Notes under the pieces: generated by a model
What the model saw: only the letters and a program-made list of their open reading frames with translations
What the model was told of the DNA's origin: nothing
The model's database searches: none
NCBI RefSeq assembly: GCF_023100725.1
Contig: NZ_CP095501.1
Span: forward strand, 806,001 to 870,000
Length of the DNA: 64,000 nt
Source: Arthrobacter antioxidans
GTDB taxonomy: Bacteria; Actinomycetota; Actinomycetes; Actinomycetales; Micrococcaceae
Direction of reading: 5' to 3'
In this document: piece by piece, positions 40,280 to 48,414 of the stretch
Layout of the letters: each line of letters opens with the position of its first letter
How positions within the stretch are numbered: position 1 is the stretch's first letter
Translations under genes and position numbers: made by a program

Positions 40280-41506
40280 TCAGTCGGAGAGGGCCCGGAT
40301 CTGGTCCGTGAGCTCGCGGGCCTTCTCGTCCGCACCGGCTTCGGAGTGCAGCCGCGCCGCAGCGGCCAGGTGATGGGCCGCCTGCCGGGGGGATTCGCGT
40401 GCCACGTAGTAGAGGCCGAGGCTCTCCTCGAGCTCCGTCTCGGACTCGAAGTCGAGCAGATCGCGCTGGTCGATCAGTCGTTTCAGCAGCTCGTCCGCGG
40501 CGTCGAGGTCAGCCGTCAGGAGCGCGAGCCGGGCCTGCGTGAGCGCGAGTTCCAGCCGTTCCTCCCGGGTTCCGACAAGCTGCAACCCGAGATCCGCATT
40601 GCGCAGCGATTCGCGGACGGAGTCGTCCACGAGACCGGCGAGCAGCTTGAAGTTGGCGCTGGCGCGGTGGAAGTCGGCCCAGGCCTGCAGGTCCGCCTGC
40701 GGCAGCAGCAGCTCGCTCGCGAGCGCATGGTACTTCTCGCCGACCTCCGATTCCCCGCGGCGGAAGGCGACGTTGCCGATCGCCCAGGCCCCCCGGGCGA
40801 TGAGGAGCGACGGAGCGGGCGATGCTCCCTCGGTGATGTCCAGGTTCGTCGCCACCTCCCACGCCTCGTCCAGCTCCCCCTTGACGGAGAGCGCGGCGAT
40901 GAGGATGAAGGCCGCGTGCAGACGGGCGGGGGCATGGTCCGGGAGCTCGGCGGCAAGCTCCACGGACCGGCGTGCGAGCTCCACGCCTTCCGCCAGCCGT
41001 CCTGCACTCCGCGCGATGGTGGACAGGCGCCCCTGGACGAGCGACTGCAGCTCGGGCGTGGCGACCATCAGCGACGACCTGTCCATGGACCGCAGGACGT
41101 TCTCCGCCTCGTCGAGCCGGCGCATGGTGATCAACGATTGTGCCTGGAGCATGGACATGTCCCACCAGGCCGGAGCGTTCCGCTGCTCGTAGGCGATACC
41201 CGCCGCGTGTTCCGCCTCGGATGCGGCCAGGGAGTTGTCATGCATGTCGCGCGCGTAGTTCGCGGCGAACATGGCGGAGGCGAGGCCCGGCTGGTCGTCG
41301 GCGGGGGGCTGTTCCACCCACCAGGTCAGGGTCAGGGCGTCCATGCCGAGCCGCGCGGCGAGATGCTGCACCATCTCGGGCGTGGGCTGGCGCAGGCCGC
41401 GCTCGAGCAGCGAGATGAAATGGGGGGAGTACACCCCGTCTCCCAGTTCCGCCTGCGTCAGTCCTGCAGCGGTGCGCGCCTGGCGCAGCATGTCCCCGAA
41501 TCGCAT
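40280..41506 (-). CDS. XRE-family regulator with TPR-like helical repeats
   Basis: 408 residues. Helix-turn-helix at residues 4-60: MLRQARTAAGLTQAELGDGVYSPHFISLLERGLRQPTPE. The rest is alpha-helical with repeated 34-residue-like motifs (SLAASEAEHAAGIAYEQ, EAENVLRSMDRSSL, ARRSVELAAELPDHA, DAADELLKRLIDQRDLL), as in TPR-containing regulators of peptide sensing or antibiotic control. ATG 41506 has GGGGG upstream at a suitable distance; ATG 41515 is close to it. The open frame reaching back to 42418 is the glycosyltransferase shadow. No adjacent signal gene is evident. Confidence 0.88.
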   Translation of the reverse strand: MRFGDMLRQARTAAGLTQAELGDGVYSPHFISLLERGLRQPTPEMVQHLAARLGMDALTLTWWVEQPPADDQPGLASAMFAANYARDMHDNSLAASEAEHAAGIAYEQRNAPAWWDMSMLQAQSLITMRRLDEAENVLRSMDRSSLMVATPELQSLVQGRLSTIARSAGRLAEGVELARRSVELAAELPDHAPARLHAAFILIAALSVKGELDEAWEVATNLDITEGASPAPSLLIARGAWAIGNVAFRRGESEVGEKYHALASELLLPQADLQAWADFHRASANFKLLAGLVDDSVRESLRNADLGLQLVGTREERLELALTQARLALLTADLDAADELLKRLIDQRDLLDFESETELEESLGLYYVARESPRQAAHHLAAAARLHSEAGADEKARELTDQIRALSD

Positions 41507-41622
41507 GTCGTTCATCCCCCAGAAAAGCGGCCACGGCGGCCCGCCCCATGCAAAGGCCTGTCCGTGACTCCACTTGTCTAACAGATGCCGCGGACAATCC
41601 GGAAAACCGCCGCCGACTTCCC

Positions 41623-42309
41623 TCAGCCGAGCAGGCCGAGGTAGGTGGCGAAGCCCGCCGGGACCCGGCCGACCGTCCGCGACGACGTCGTGACGGTCAG
41701 CGACCCGGAGGCGGTCCATCGTGCGCCGGCCGCCTTGGCCCGCTCCACGAGGCGGACGTCCTCGTCCTGCTCCAGCGGCCCGAAGCCGCCGAGTTCCTGG
41801 TACGTGCTTCCCCTGATGCCCAGGTTCGCGCCGTGGACGTGGTGGTGTCCGTCGTCGGGCACGTAGTCGGCGGACCACAGCCGGAACCGTTCGCCGTTGT
41901 CGGGGGTCAGGGTGGGGCGGACCGTGCCGAGGACGAGATCGTGGTCGCTGCCGAGACGGTGGTGCCGGACGAGCCAGTCGCGCGGCACGGTGGTGTCGGC
42001 GTCGGTGTTCGCGATCCAGGTGCGGACGGGCAGGCTGCGGGACTTGGCGAGCGCGAACCTCGCGCCCGCGTCCCGGGCCGCACCCACGGAGCCGAAGCTG
42101 CCCGCGATCACGGCGATGCCCGGCACCGTGCGTGCTTCGGCGGCCGACCGGTCGGTGCAGCGGTCGAGGACCACGGTCACGGAGACGAGGATCCGCGGAA
42201 CGGTGCGCAGGAGGTGCAGCCGGGCGGCGTCGAGCGAGGCGAGGCACGCAGCGAGCCGCTCCTCCTCGTTGCGGGCGGGGACGACGACGGCCACCTGGCC
42301 GGGGATCAC
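41623..42309 (-). CDS. Family 2 glycosyltransferase
   Basis: 228-residue GT-A fold enzyme. It begins VAVVVPARNEEERLAACLASL, with SVTVVLDRCTDRSA, GAARDAGARFAL, the divalent-metal motif IANTDADTTVPRDWL and GFGPLEQDEDVRL as acceptor-site acid. No membrane segment, so it is a cytoplasmic transferase of modest size. Start GTG 42309 overlaps the stop of the deacetylase-methyltransferase gene as GTGA. It completes a three-gene operon; the sugar nucleotide used is unknown. A 116-bp gap separates it from the XRE/TPR regulator. Confidence 0.9.
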   Translation of the reverse strand: MIPGQVAVVVPARNEEERLAACLASLDAARLHLLRTVPRILVSVTVVLDRCTDRSAAEARTVPGIAVIAGSFGSVGAARDAGARFALAKSRSLPVRTWIANTDADTTVPRDWLVRHHRLGSDHDLVLGTVRPTLTPDNGERFRLWSADYVPDDGHHHVHGANLGIRGSTYQELGGFGPLEQDEDVRLVERAKAAGARWTASGSLTVTTSSRTVGRVPAGFATYLGLLG

Positions 42310-43670
42310 ACCAGGCCCTCCCGCCGGGCGACGGAGGCGGCGGGCGCGGGGACGAGGACCTCGAGGAGGAAGTCCTCCTCGGTGTGCAGGGAGAGCGTGG
42401 TGAGGCCCGACCGGTCACGGACGCGCTGGTGGACGGTGTCCCCGTCGAGCTCCCAGCCCTCGATGGGGTGGCGCCAGTGGCACAGGACCAGCACGCCGTC
42501 GTCGTCGAGCGATGCGCCGATGAGCCGGATGACGTCGTCGAGCTGGTCCGAGGACAGGAAGTAGCCGGTCTCCGAGAGCACGATCAGGTCGAAGGGCCCG
42601 TCCTCGCGCGGCCAGTCCCGCGGGACGGTGGCGAGCCGCGCGACGGCGGCCGCGTGCAGGATGACCGCCTCGTTGGTGCGGCGTACCGCCGTCTCGCTGG
42701 TGTCGAGCGCCAGCAGGTTGTCCGACACCGCGGCGAGGTCCTTCGTGAGGGCGCCGACCGAGGACCCGATCTCCAGGGTGCGGCAGAAGCGGCGCCGCGG
42801 CAGGCTGGCGATGGTCAGGGCGCGCTTGCGCTGCTCGTAGAACCGCTCGGCGACCTCCCACGGATCCGCCCGGTCGCGGTGCAGGCGCTCGAAGGCCGAT
42901 GGCACGGCGGTGACGAAGAAGGACTCGAAGCTGCGGGCGAAGTGCTCGAGGACGCCGGGTGTCAGCAGGACCTCGTCGCCCGGCGCGTCGGAGAGGGGCA
43001 GGGTCTGGGACACGTGGGTGGCGAGGGCGGAGCCCTTGCGGGCGTGGTCGTCGGCACCGAGGTGGTGCAGCGCCAGGTCGGCGAGCTGCTCCGCCTGCTC
43101 CTCCGCCGTTCCCCAGTGCCAGAGCCAGATGGGGTATTCGAGCAGCGTGATGGCGTGGTCGCCGCAGAACCGCGCAACGGCAGCACCGACGGCGTCGTGG
43201 TCGGCGTGTCCGTCGTGGCGCCACGGTGCGGCCACCAGGGTGCGGGCGGTCTCGCCGTCGCCGAGCTCGCGGGCCAGGACCGCCGCGACGTCCTCCGGCG
43301 TGATCCCGCCGTCGGGCAGGCCCTCGAAGACGAGCCGGGCGGCCGGGGCCAGGACCTGCAAGGCGCTGGTCACCTCGCTGCGCCGCAGCTCGGCGAGCTG
43401 GTGCGGTGAGTAGGTGGGCGAGGACGGGTGGGACGCCTCGCCGTCGCTGAGGACGACGACGTCGCACCGTACGCCGTCGCGCGCGAGCCGGGAGAGCAGG
43501 CCTCCGGCACCGAGCGTCTCGTCGTCCGGATGCGCGGCGACGAGGATGAACCGGGAGGGCAGCCGCCCGTCGAAGAGCTCCTCGACCTGGAGGTCGCGTG
43601 GTGCGCGGTCCTGCTCCCAGGTGCGCCAGTGGCTCTCCGGCGTCCCCTCGCCGTCGTGCGTGAAGCTCAC
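42306..43670 (-). CDS. PIG-L deacetylase fused to a NodS-like methyltransferase
   Basis: 454 residues, two domains. Residues 40-230 form a PIG-L/LmbE zinc deacetylase: FILVAAHPDDETLGAGG (metal-binding HPDDE), VVVLSDGEASHP and RHDGHADHDAVGAAV. Residues 265-445 form a SAM-dependent methyltransferase: RTLEIGSSVGALTKDLAA, LLALDTSETAVRR, FDLIVLSETGYFLSS and VLVLCHWRHPIEGW. The IVLSExxYFL signature is that of the NodS type, which N-methylates deacetylated sugars in Nod-factor synthesis. A fused pair could deacetylate and then N-methylate an amino sugar. GTG 43670 or 43673 overlaps the stop of the acyl-CoA-dehydrogenase-like gene. Confidence 0.9.
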   Translation of the reverse strand: MSFTHDGEGTPESHWRTWEQDRAPRDLQVEELFDGRLPSRFILVAAHPDDETLGAGGLLSRLARDGVRCDVVVLSDGEASHPSSPTYSPHQLAELRRSEVTSALQVLAPAARLVFEGLPDGGITPEDVAAVLARELGDGETARTLVAAPWRHDGHADHDAVGAAVARFCGDHAITLLEYPIWLWHWGTAEEQAEQLADLALHHLGADDHARKGSALATHVSQTLPLSDAPGDEVLLTPGVLEHFARSFESFFVTAVPSAFERLHRDRADPWEVAERFYEQRKRALTIASLPRRRFCRTLEIGSSVGALTKDLAAVSDNLLALDTSETAVRRTNEAVILHAAAVARLATVPRDWPREDGPFDLIVLSETGYFLSSDQLDDVIRLIGASLDDDGVLVLCHWRHPIEGWELDGDTVHQRVRDRSGLTTLSLHTEEDFLLEVLVPAPAASVARREGLV

Positions 43671-44806
43671 CACGCCGCACCGTCCTGCGGCGTTCCCTCG
43701 AGCACGCGCCGGCCCAGCGAGGCGTCGTCACGCTCTGCGTGGTGCTGCCGCAGGTAGAGGTGCAGGTCGGAGACGCGGGCGGCGTGGCGCTCGTCGAAGG
43801 CCAGGGGCGCCGGGCCGAGCCCGTGGGCCGCCGCCTCGAGCACCCGTTCCGCGCAGTCGAACGCCAGGGAGCGCACGCGGGCCGCGAGCAGGGCGCCGTC
43901 CTGCCCACCGGCGCGTCCGTCGTCGACGGCGTGCGCGGCTGCGGCGAGTGCCGTCCGGGTGGCGTGCAGGGCGGCGTCCACGCGGCCGAGGTGCATGAGC
44001 GCGATCTGGTCCGGCGTGCGGTGCCGGGAGGCTGCGAGGAGGGTGCGCGCGACGCCGAGGGCGCCCCCGAACCAGCAGGCCGCGACGCCGATCCCGCCCC
44101 ACGCGAAGCCGTCGCGGGTGAGGTACCAGTCGGCCTCTCCGACCGGGACGGCGACGACGGCGTCGAAGCGCACCGAGCAGCTGGTCACCGCCGCGAGTCC
44201 GTGGCTGATCCAGGCCTCGGCGGGCTCCGGCGTGACGCCCTCGGCGTGGAGATCCACGGCGAAGGCCCGGCGTCTCCCCTCGCGCACGTGGGCGGTGACG
44301 ATCGCGGAGTCGAGGTGGTCGGCGAGGGAACACCAGGGTTTGGTGCCCGTGAGGGTCCAGGTGCCGTCCGGCCCCTCCGAGGCCGTGAGTGCGACGCCGG
44401 GGCCCTCCGCCGCGAACACGCCCCACGTCCCGGCGCCGTCGTGCAGGCCGGTGGATCCGGCCGCTCCGGGGGGCGGGCCCATCCCGGCCTGGTCGAGGAT
44501 GGCCAGGGCGTCGAGGTGGGGTTCGACGACGCGCGCCGCGGTGAGGTCCGTGGCGGCGAGGGTGGTGAGGAGCTGCCAGGTGAGGGCCGTCCTGCCCGAT
44601 CCCGGCAGGGGCACCGCGGCGCCCAGCTCTCCGGCGAGGGCCAGGGCGCCCGGGAGGGAGCCCCGCGCGGCATCGACGCGGTCGGCGAGGAAATCCAGCG
44701 GGTTGCCGGCGGTGGGGCGGGGCCCGCTGTGCTGGGGCCCGCTGGTCCGGGTCTCGGTGTGCTCCGGGGACGGAACTGCAGGGGGTCGGTCGTCGGAGCG
44801 CAACAT
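43667..44806 (-). CDS. Acyl-CoA dehydrogenase-like protein
   Basis: 379 residues. Flavoprotein fold markers: TWQLLTTLAATDLTAARVVEPH in the N-terminal helical domain, the middle-domain VALTASEGPDGTWTLTGTKPWCSLADHLDSAIVTAHV, and the C-terminal helical domain with SLAFDCAERVLEAAAHGLGPAPL and QHHAERDDASLGRRV. It is shorter than typical fatty-acid enzymes and no clear catalytic Glu motif was found. Similar proteins accompany deacetylase, methyltransferase and glycosyltransferase genes in many bacteria; the reaction is unknown. ATG 44806 is first in the operon. The 30 or so N-terminal residues look disordered. Confidence 0.85.
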   Translation of the reverse strand: MLRSDDRPPAVPSPEHTETRTSGPQHSGPRPTAGNPLDFLADRVDAARGSLPGALALAGELGAAVPLPGSGRTALTWQLLTTLAATDLTAARVVEPHLDALAILDQAGMGPPPGAAGSTGLHDGAGTWGVFAAEGPGVALTASEGPDGTWTLTGTKPWCSLADHLDSAIVTAHVREGRRRAFAVDLHAEGVTPEPAEAWISHGLAAVTSCSVRFDAVVAVPVGEADWYLTRDGFAWGGIGVAACWFGGALGVARTLLAASRHRTPDQIALMHLGRVDAALHATRTALAAAAHAVDDGRAGGQDGALLAARVRSLAFDCAERVLEAAAHGLGPAPLAFDERHAARVSDLHLYLRQHHAERDDASLGRRVLEGTPQDGAAW

Positions 44807-44947
44807 ATCCGAAGTCTACTGAGATCCCGGCAGTCACTTGCGCACCACCGCGGGGGTTGACGCCGTGGTGGTGCCGCCGACCGGGACCGGATCGGCCACG
44901 ACGAGTCCATCCGGAGCCTGGACGGTCCGGGCGCTGAGGCGGGCTGC

Positions 44948-45397
44948 TCAGGCTTCGGGCGGCAGCGCCTCGTGGTGTGGCCGGCCCTTGGTGCGGCGCT
45001 CCTCCTTCATCTCCGCTTCGAAGAGGTGGCGCTTGCCCCCGACGAGGGAGTCACGGGCCTCCTTCTCGAAGGACTTGAACGCGGAGAAGTAGTTGTCGTC
45101 GTAGTCCTCCACGATCTGGAACGTCCATCGGCCCTCGATCACGTTGCGGCCGATGATCTCGGTGGCGAGCCGGTCCGCGATCCCGGGATGGCCGGCCTTG
45201 CGGAACAGCTCTTCGGCCTCGGAGAGGTTGAGGTCGGCCTTGCCGGTGAGGCGGTGGAACCCGTACAGGTAGCCGCGGGCGTGCTCTGCGACCTCGAGGG
45301 CTTCGGAGAGCTTGCCGAGCGCCTCGACGGTGAGGTCGGAGACGCCGTCGGGACGCTGGTGGTTGGAATCGGGACCGGGGACATCTGGGATAGCCAT
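44948..45397 (-). CDS. Small conserved actinobacterial protein of unknown function
   Basis: 149 residues, soluble, mostly helical with a charged tail. It begins MAIPDVPGPDSNHQRPDGV and contains VEALGKLSEALEVAEHARGYLY, RNVIEGRWTFQIVEDYDDNYFSAFKS and GGKRHLFEAEMKEERRTKG. I recognise the shape as a conserved actinobacterial hypothetical protein, with no known domain. The ATG at 45397 agrees with the common N-terminus; an alternative GTG-like start lies ten codons upstream. It is 61 bp after the dehydrogenase gene on the same strand. Confidence 0.75.
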   Translation of the reverse strand: MAIPDVPGPDSNHQRPDGVSDLTVEALGKLSEALEVAEHARGYLYGFHRLTGKADLNLSEAEELFRKAGHPGIADRLATEIIGRNVIEGRWTFQIVEDYDDNYFSAFKSFEKEARDSLVGGKRHLFEAEMKEERRTKGRPHHEALPPEA

Positions 45398-45458
45398 ACC
45401 GATCACGGTACCCAGATCCACCGGCATCCGGACAGCATTTCCGGGCCGGACGGCACGG

Positions 45459-46304
45459 TCAGCCCAGTTCGGGCTTCGCGATCACCGCGATGTCGTCGTC
45501 GCCCGCGCCGGCGCGCTGGGCGTCGGTGAGGGACTGCAGGACTGCCGTCACCGCAGGCAGGGGATCGGGCGTGGAGCGCAGCATGAGCCGGGCGTCCTTG
45601 GCGAGCAGATCCGCGGAGAACTGGGTGTCGCCGAAGGTGCCCCCGGTGATGACCGGCCCCTTCAGCGCGGCGACGGCACCCAGCCCCGTGCCCTGCAGCA
45701 GGTCGAGGACCGCGGCGGCGTCGAGCCCGTTGGCCCTGCCGAGGCGCAGGGCCTCCACGAGCCCCTGGAGCGTGACGGCCAGGGCGAGGTTGGCGAGCAG
45801 CTTGCCGGTCGCGGCATCCCACGGCGTCGCCACGCGGCGCAGGCGCTCCGCATCACCCCACAGTGCGGCGAGCGGCTCGACGACGTCGACATCCCCGGCC
45901 GCGCCGCCGAGCAGGACCCCGAGCGTGCCTGCCCGCGCCGGGGCGAGGCTGCCGATCACGGGCCCGTGGACGTAACGGACACCGGCCGCCGCGGCGTAGT
46001 CGGCGAACTCACGGGCGTCCTCGGGGGACACCGTGGTGATGTCCAGCCAGGCGGCCTCGGCCGGGATCCCGAGCCCGGAGAGCACCACCTCGCGGACCGC
46101 GTCCGGTCCGAAGAAGACCGTCATGACGACGTCGGCGTCCTGCACCGCTGCCTGGGCCGACCCGGCCCGGGCGGCGCCGGCGTGGTGCAGGCGGTCGACG
46201 GCGCCGGCCGTCCGGTTCCAGGCCGTGACCTCGTGGCCGGCCTGCAGCAGGTGCATGCCGAGTTCGTGGCCCATGCGTCCTACGCCGAGCAGTGCGATCT
46301 TCAT
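45459..46304 (-). CDS. NAD(P)-dependent 3-hydroxyisobutyrate dehydrogenase family protein
   Basis: 281 residues. N-terminal Rossmann motif IALLGVGRMGHELGMHL and VTAWNRTAGAV, then VFFGPDAVREV; the middle helix contains TGKLLANLALAVTLQGLVEAL, where the catalytic Lys is expected, and the C-terminal helical domain follows (FSADLLAKDARLML). This is the beta-hydroxyacid dehydrogenase family; substrates include 3-hydroxyisobutyrate, tartronate semialdehyde and imines, and cannot be fixed here. Upstream is an SDR-like gene on the same strand (45 bp gap) and downstream the small conserved gene. Probably a housekeeping reductase pair. Confidence 0.9.
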   Translation of the reverse strand: MKIALLGVGRMGHELGMHLLQAGHEVTAWNRTAGAVDRLHHAGAARAGSAQAAVQDADVVMTVFFGPDAVREVVLSGLGIPAEAAWLDITTVSPEDAREFADYAAAAGVRYVHGPVIGSLAPARAGTLGVLLGGAAGDVDVVEPLAALWGDAERLRRVATPWDAATGKLLANLALAVTLQGLVEALRLGRANGLDAAAVLDLLQGTGLGAVAALKGPVITGGTFGDTQFSADLLAKDARLMLRSTPDPLPAVTAVLQSLTDAQRAGAGDDDIAVIAKPELG

Positions 46305-46349
46305 GGCGGTCCTCCGGGTAGCTGTCGGTGTCCCCAGGCGGGCGAGGTG

Positions 46350-47015
46350 TCAGTCGGCGCTGATCTGGTGGCGGAAGGTGTCCCGCCGGGCGTGGAGGCC
46401 CCAGATGACGTCCGCGAGGACGGTCGGGTCCTTCTCCGGATCACCCTCGATGATGCGGCCGCCGATGATCAGCTGCGAGACGTGGATGCCCTCCTCGCCG
46501 AGCACCTCGTGCAGCAGTTGCGCGTAGGCGGCCTGGCCGGCGAAGGCCACGGAGGTGCCGGTCACGGAACGGCCCGGCTTCACGGCCGAGCCGCCGTTGA
46601 TGAAGAGGATGGTGCCCCGGTTCTCGCCGAGGAACCGCATGCCGGGCAGGACCTGGTGCACGGCGGCCACGGGGCCGTAGATGGAGAACTCCACCGGGCC
46701 CACGAGGTCCGCCGGCGTGGTCTCGAGGACGGGCCGCATGAAGTCCTTCTGCGGGAGGGGGCTGTACTGCAGCACCTCGATGGGGCCGAGGGTCTCGGTC
46801 GCCGCTTCGAGGGCGGCGGCGAGCGATTCCGGGCTCCGGACGTCCGCGGCGAAGCCACGGGCCTGGATGCCCTCCTTGCCGAGGTCCTCGGCGAGGGCGT
46901 CCATCTTGCCCTGGCTCCGGGAGATGAGGGCGACCGAGAAGCCCTCCACTCCGAAACGACGTGCCACTGCGGCGCCGAGGCCGCGTCCTGCTCCGATGAT
47001 CGCGATAGTAGTCAT
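46350..47015 (-). CDS. SDR-fold protein with degenerate active site
   Basis: 221 residues. The cofactor motif IAIIGAGRGLGAAVARRF and VALISRSQGKMD are normal, as is VLQYSPLPQKDF in the position of the NAG strand. The Ser is in LFINGGSAVKPGR, but the expected YxxxK stretch reads VAFAGQAAYAQLL, with Phe and Gln in register, so classical dehydrogenase chemistry is doubtful. The C-terminal substrate loop is short (SQLIIGGRIIEGDP). Related proteins are annotated as SDR oxidoreductases without known substrate. It starts 54 bp after the ROK regulator stop on the same strand. Confidence 0.85.
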   Translation of the reverse strand: MTTIAIIGAGRGLGAAVARRFGVEGFSVALISRSQGKMDALAEDLGKEGIQARGFAADVRSPESLAAALEAATETLGPIEVLQYSPLPQKDFMRPVLETTPADLVGPVEFSIYGPVAAVHQVLPGMRFLGENRGTILFINGGSAVKPGRSVTGTSVAFAGQAAYAQLLHEVLGEEGIHVSQLIIGGRIIEGDPEKDPTVLADVIWGLHARRDTFRHQISAD

Positions 47016-47069
47016 ACCCGGTGCAATTCATCAGGGTGCTGAATAATTCCGTGCCGGGCGCGGCGCGCG

Positions 47070-48209
47070 TCAGCGCAGGGTCCCGAGGATGGTGCGTTGG
47101 ATGACGACGGCGGCGGCCCCGCGTGCCCACTGCGCGAAGTCGGTCGGCTGCCGGCGCAGCCGGACGGGGGACGCCTCCGGGTCCCGGTAGTAGTCGATCG
47201 CGGCATGCAGCGAGGGGCCGGCGGCGTCGGCGAGGTCCATGCCCTCGCCGGAGAGGATGACGAGCTCCACCATCGTCAGGTTCGCGACGGCGGACACCAG
47301 CAGGCCGAGGGCGGCACCGGCGGCCTCCACCACGCTGCCCGCCACCGGATGCCCCTGGCCCGCGAGCGCGAGGATCTCCTCGTAGGAGCGCTGCTCACCG
47401 GTGGAGGCCGCGAACTGGGAGCAGATGGCCGGGATGGTGAGGACGGCCGACGAGCAGCCGCGGTGGCCCTCCATGCAGCGCGGCCCGTTGGGATCGAGCG
47501 GATAGTGCCCCACGAGGCCCAGTCCGGCGTCCGGCGGGGCGATGACGACGTCGTTGATGACGAGCCCGTAGCCCACGCCGGCGCCGACCGTCAGGACGGC
47601 GAAGTCCTTCTCGCCGCGCCCGGCACCGAACCACTGCTCCGCGATGGTGAGGGCCACGACGTCGTTCTCGACGACGACGGGCAATCCCGTCCGCTGCTGC
47701 ACGAGGTGGGCGAGGGGGACGTCGCGCCAGCCGAGGAAGGGCGCGCGCAGCACGGAGGAATCGGCGTTGACCCTGCCCCCGATGCTGATGCCGATGCCGC
47801 TGAACCGGTCGATCGCGCCGAGGCCGGCCACGGCGTCGACGATGGCGCCGACCACGTCCTCCACGGCGTGCCCCGGCAGCGCGCGCTCGCCGGCCCCGAC
47901 GACGTCGGCCTTGAGGTTCGTGGCGACCGCCGAGGCGGTGTCACCGGTGAGCTTGATGCCCACGAAGCGGTGCGCGTCAGGGCTGATCTCGAGGGGCCGG
48001 ACGGGGCGCCCGATCGAGGCGGCCCCGGCCTCCTCCGACTCACGGAGCACTCCCGCGTCGAGGAGCGGTTTGCTGAGCCGGGTGAGGCTGGCGACCGACA
48101 GACCGAGCCGTCTCGCGAGGTCCCCGCGGGAGATGGGGCCGTGGATCAGGACCTCGCGCGCCAGCGCCCGGGCGGGGCTGGAGGGGGCGAGCGACGTGAC
48201 CGCGTCCAT
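47070..48209 (-). CDS. ROK family transcriptional regulator
   Basis: 379 residues. N-terminal winged helix at 12-75 (LIHGPISRGDLARRLGLSVASLTRLSKPLLDAG) followed by an actin-like ROK sugar-sensing domain: FVGIKLTGDTASAVATNLKADVV, VVVENDVVALTIAEQWFGAG, GAGVGYGLVINDVV and the zinc-type region NGPRCMEGHRGCSS. It is divergent from the sugar ABC/GH13 operon and is the expected repressor, released by a sugar. TTATTT/AAATAA repeats in the 205-bp divergent region could be its operators. Confidence 0.93.
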   Translation of the reverse strand: MDAVTSLAPSSPARALAREVLIHGPISRGDLARRLGLSVASLTRLSKPLLDAGVLRESEEAGAASIGRPVRPLEISPDAHRFVGIKLTGDTASAVATNLKADVVGAGERALPGHAVEDVVGAIVDAVAGLGAIDRFSGIGISIGGRVNADSSVLRAPFLGWRDVPLAHLVQQRTGLPVVVENDVVALTIAEQWFGAGRGEKDFAVLTVGAGVGYGLVINDVVIAPPDAGLGLVGHYPLDPNGPRCMEGHRGCSSAVLTIPAICSQFAASTGEQRSYEEILALAGQGHPVAGSVVEAAGAALGLLVSAVANLTMVELVILSGEGMDLADAAGPSLHAAIDYYRDPEASPVRLRRQPTDFAQWARGAAAVVIQRTILGTLR

Positions 48210-48316
48210 GGGCTTCCGTTCCGGAGGGAGTAGTTATTTCCAAAGTATAGGTAAAGGGGTAACGCGGACGCCCTCCAGTGGAGCGGCGTCGGGAAGAAAC
48301 GAGTCGAAGGTGACGG

Positions 48317-48350
48317 TTGACACAGTTGTTATTTCTGTCGTAAAAATAAC
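48317..48350 (+). promoter_or_regulatory. Promoter and ROK operator of the sugar operon
   Basis: A perfect -35 TTGACA at 48317-48322 faces a TAAAAA -10-like element at 48341-48346 (18-bp spacing). Overlapping it is an inverted repeat, GTTATTT at 48328-48334 and AAATAAC at 48344-48350. A half-site AGTTATTT also occurs next to the ROK start at about 48230. Binding by the ROK regulator is inferred. Confidence 0.65.
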
Positions 48351-48414
48351 TCGTGTCGCTCGAGGGTTGTCCAGCCTGCGGCCACCCATCACACCGCACG
48401 AAGGAGAGCCTGTT

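Noticed and set aside
47644..48414. Upstream extension of the sugar binding-protein frame
   Set aside because: It lies antisense to the ROK gene, and the signal peptide begins at GTG 48415 behind AAGGAG.
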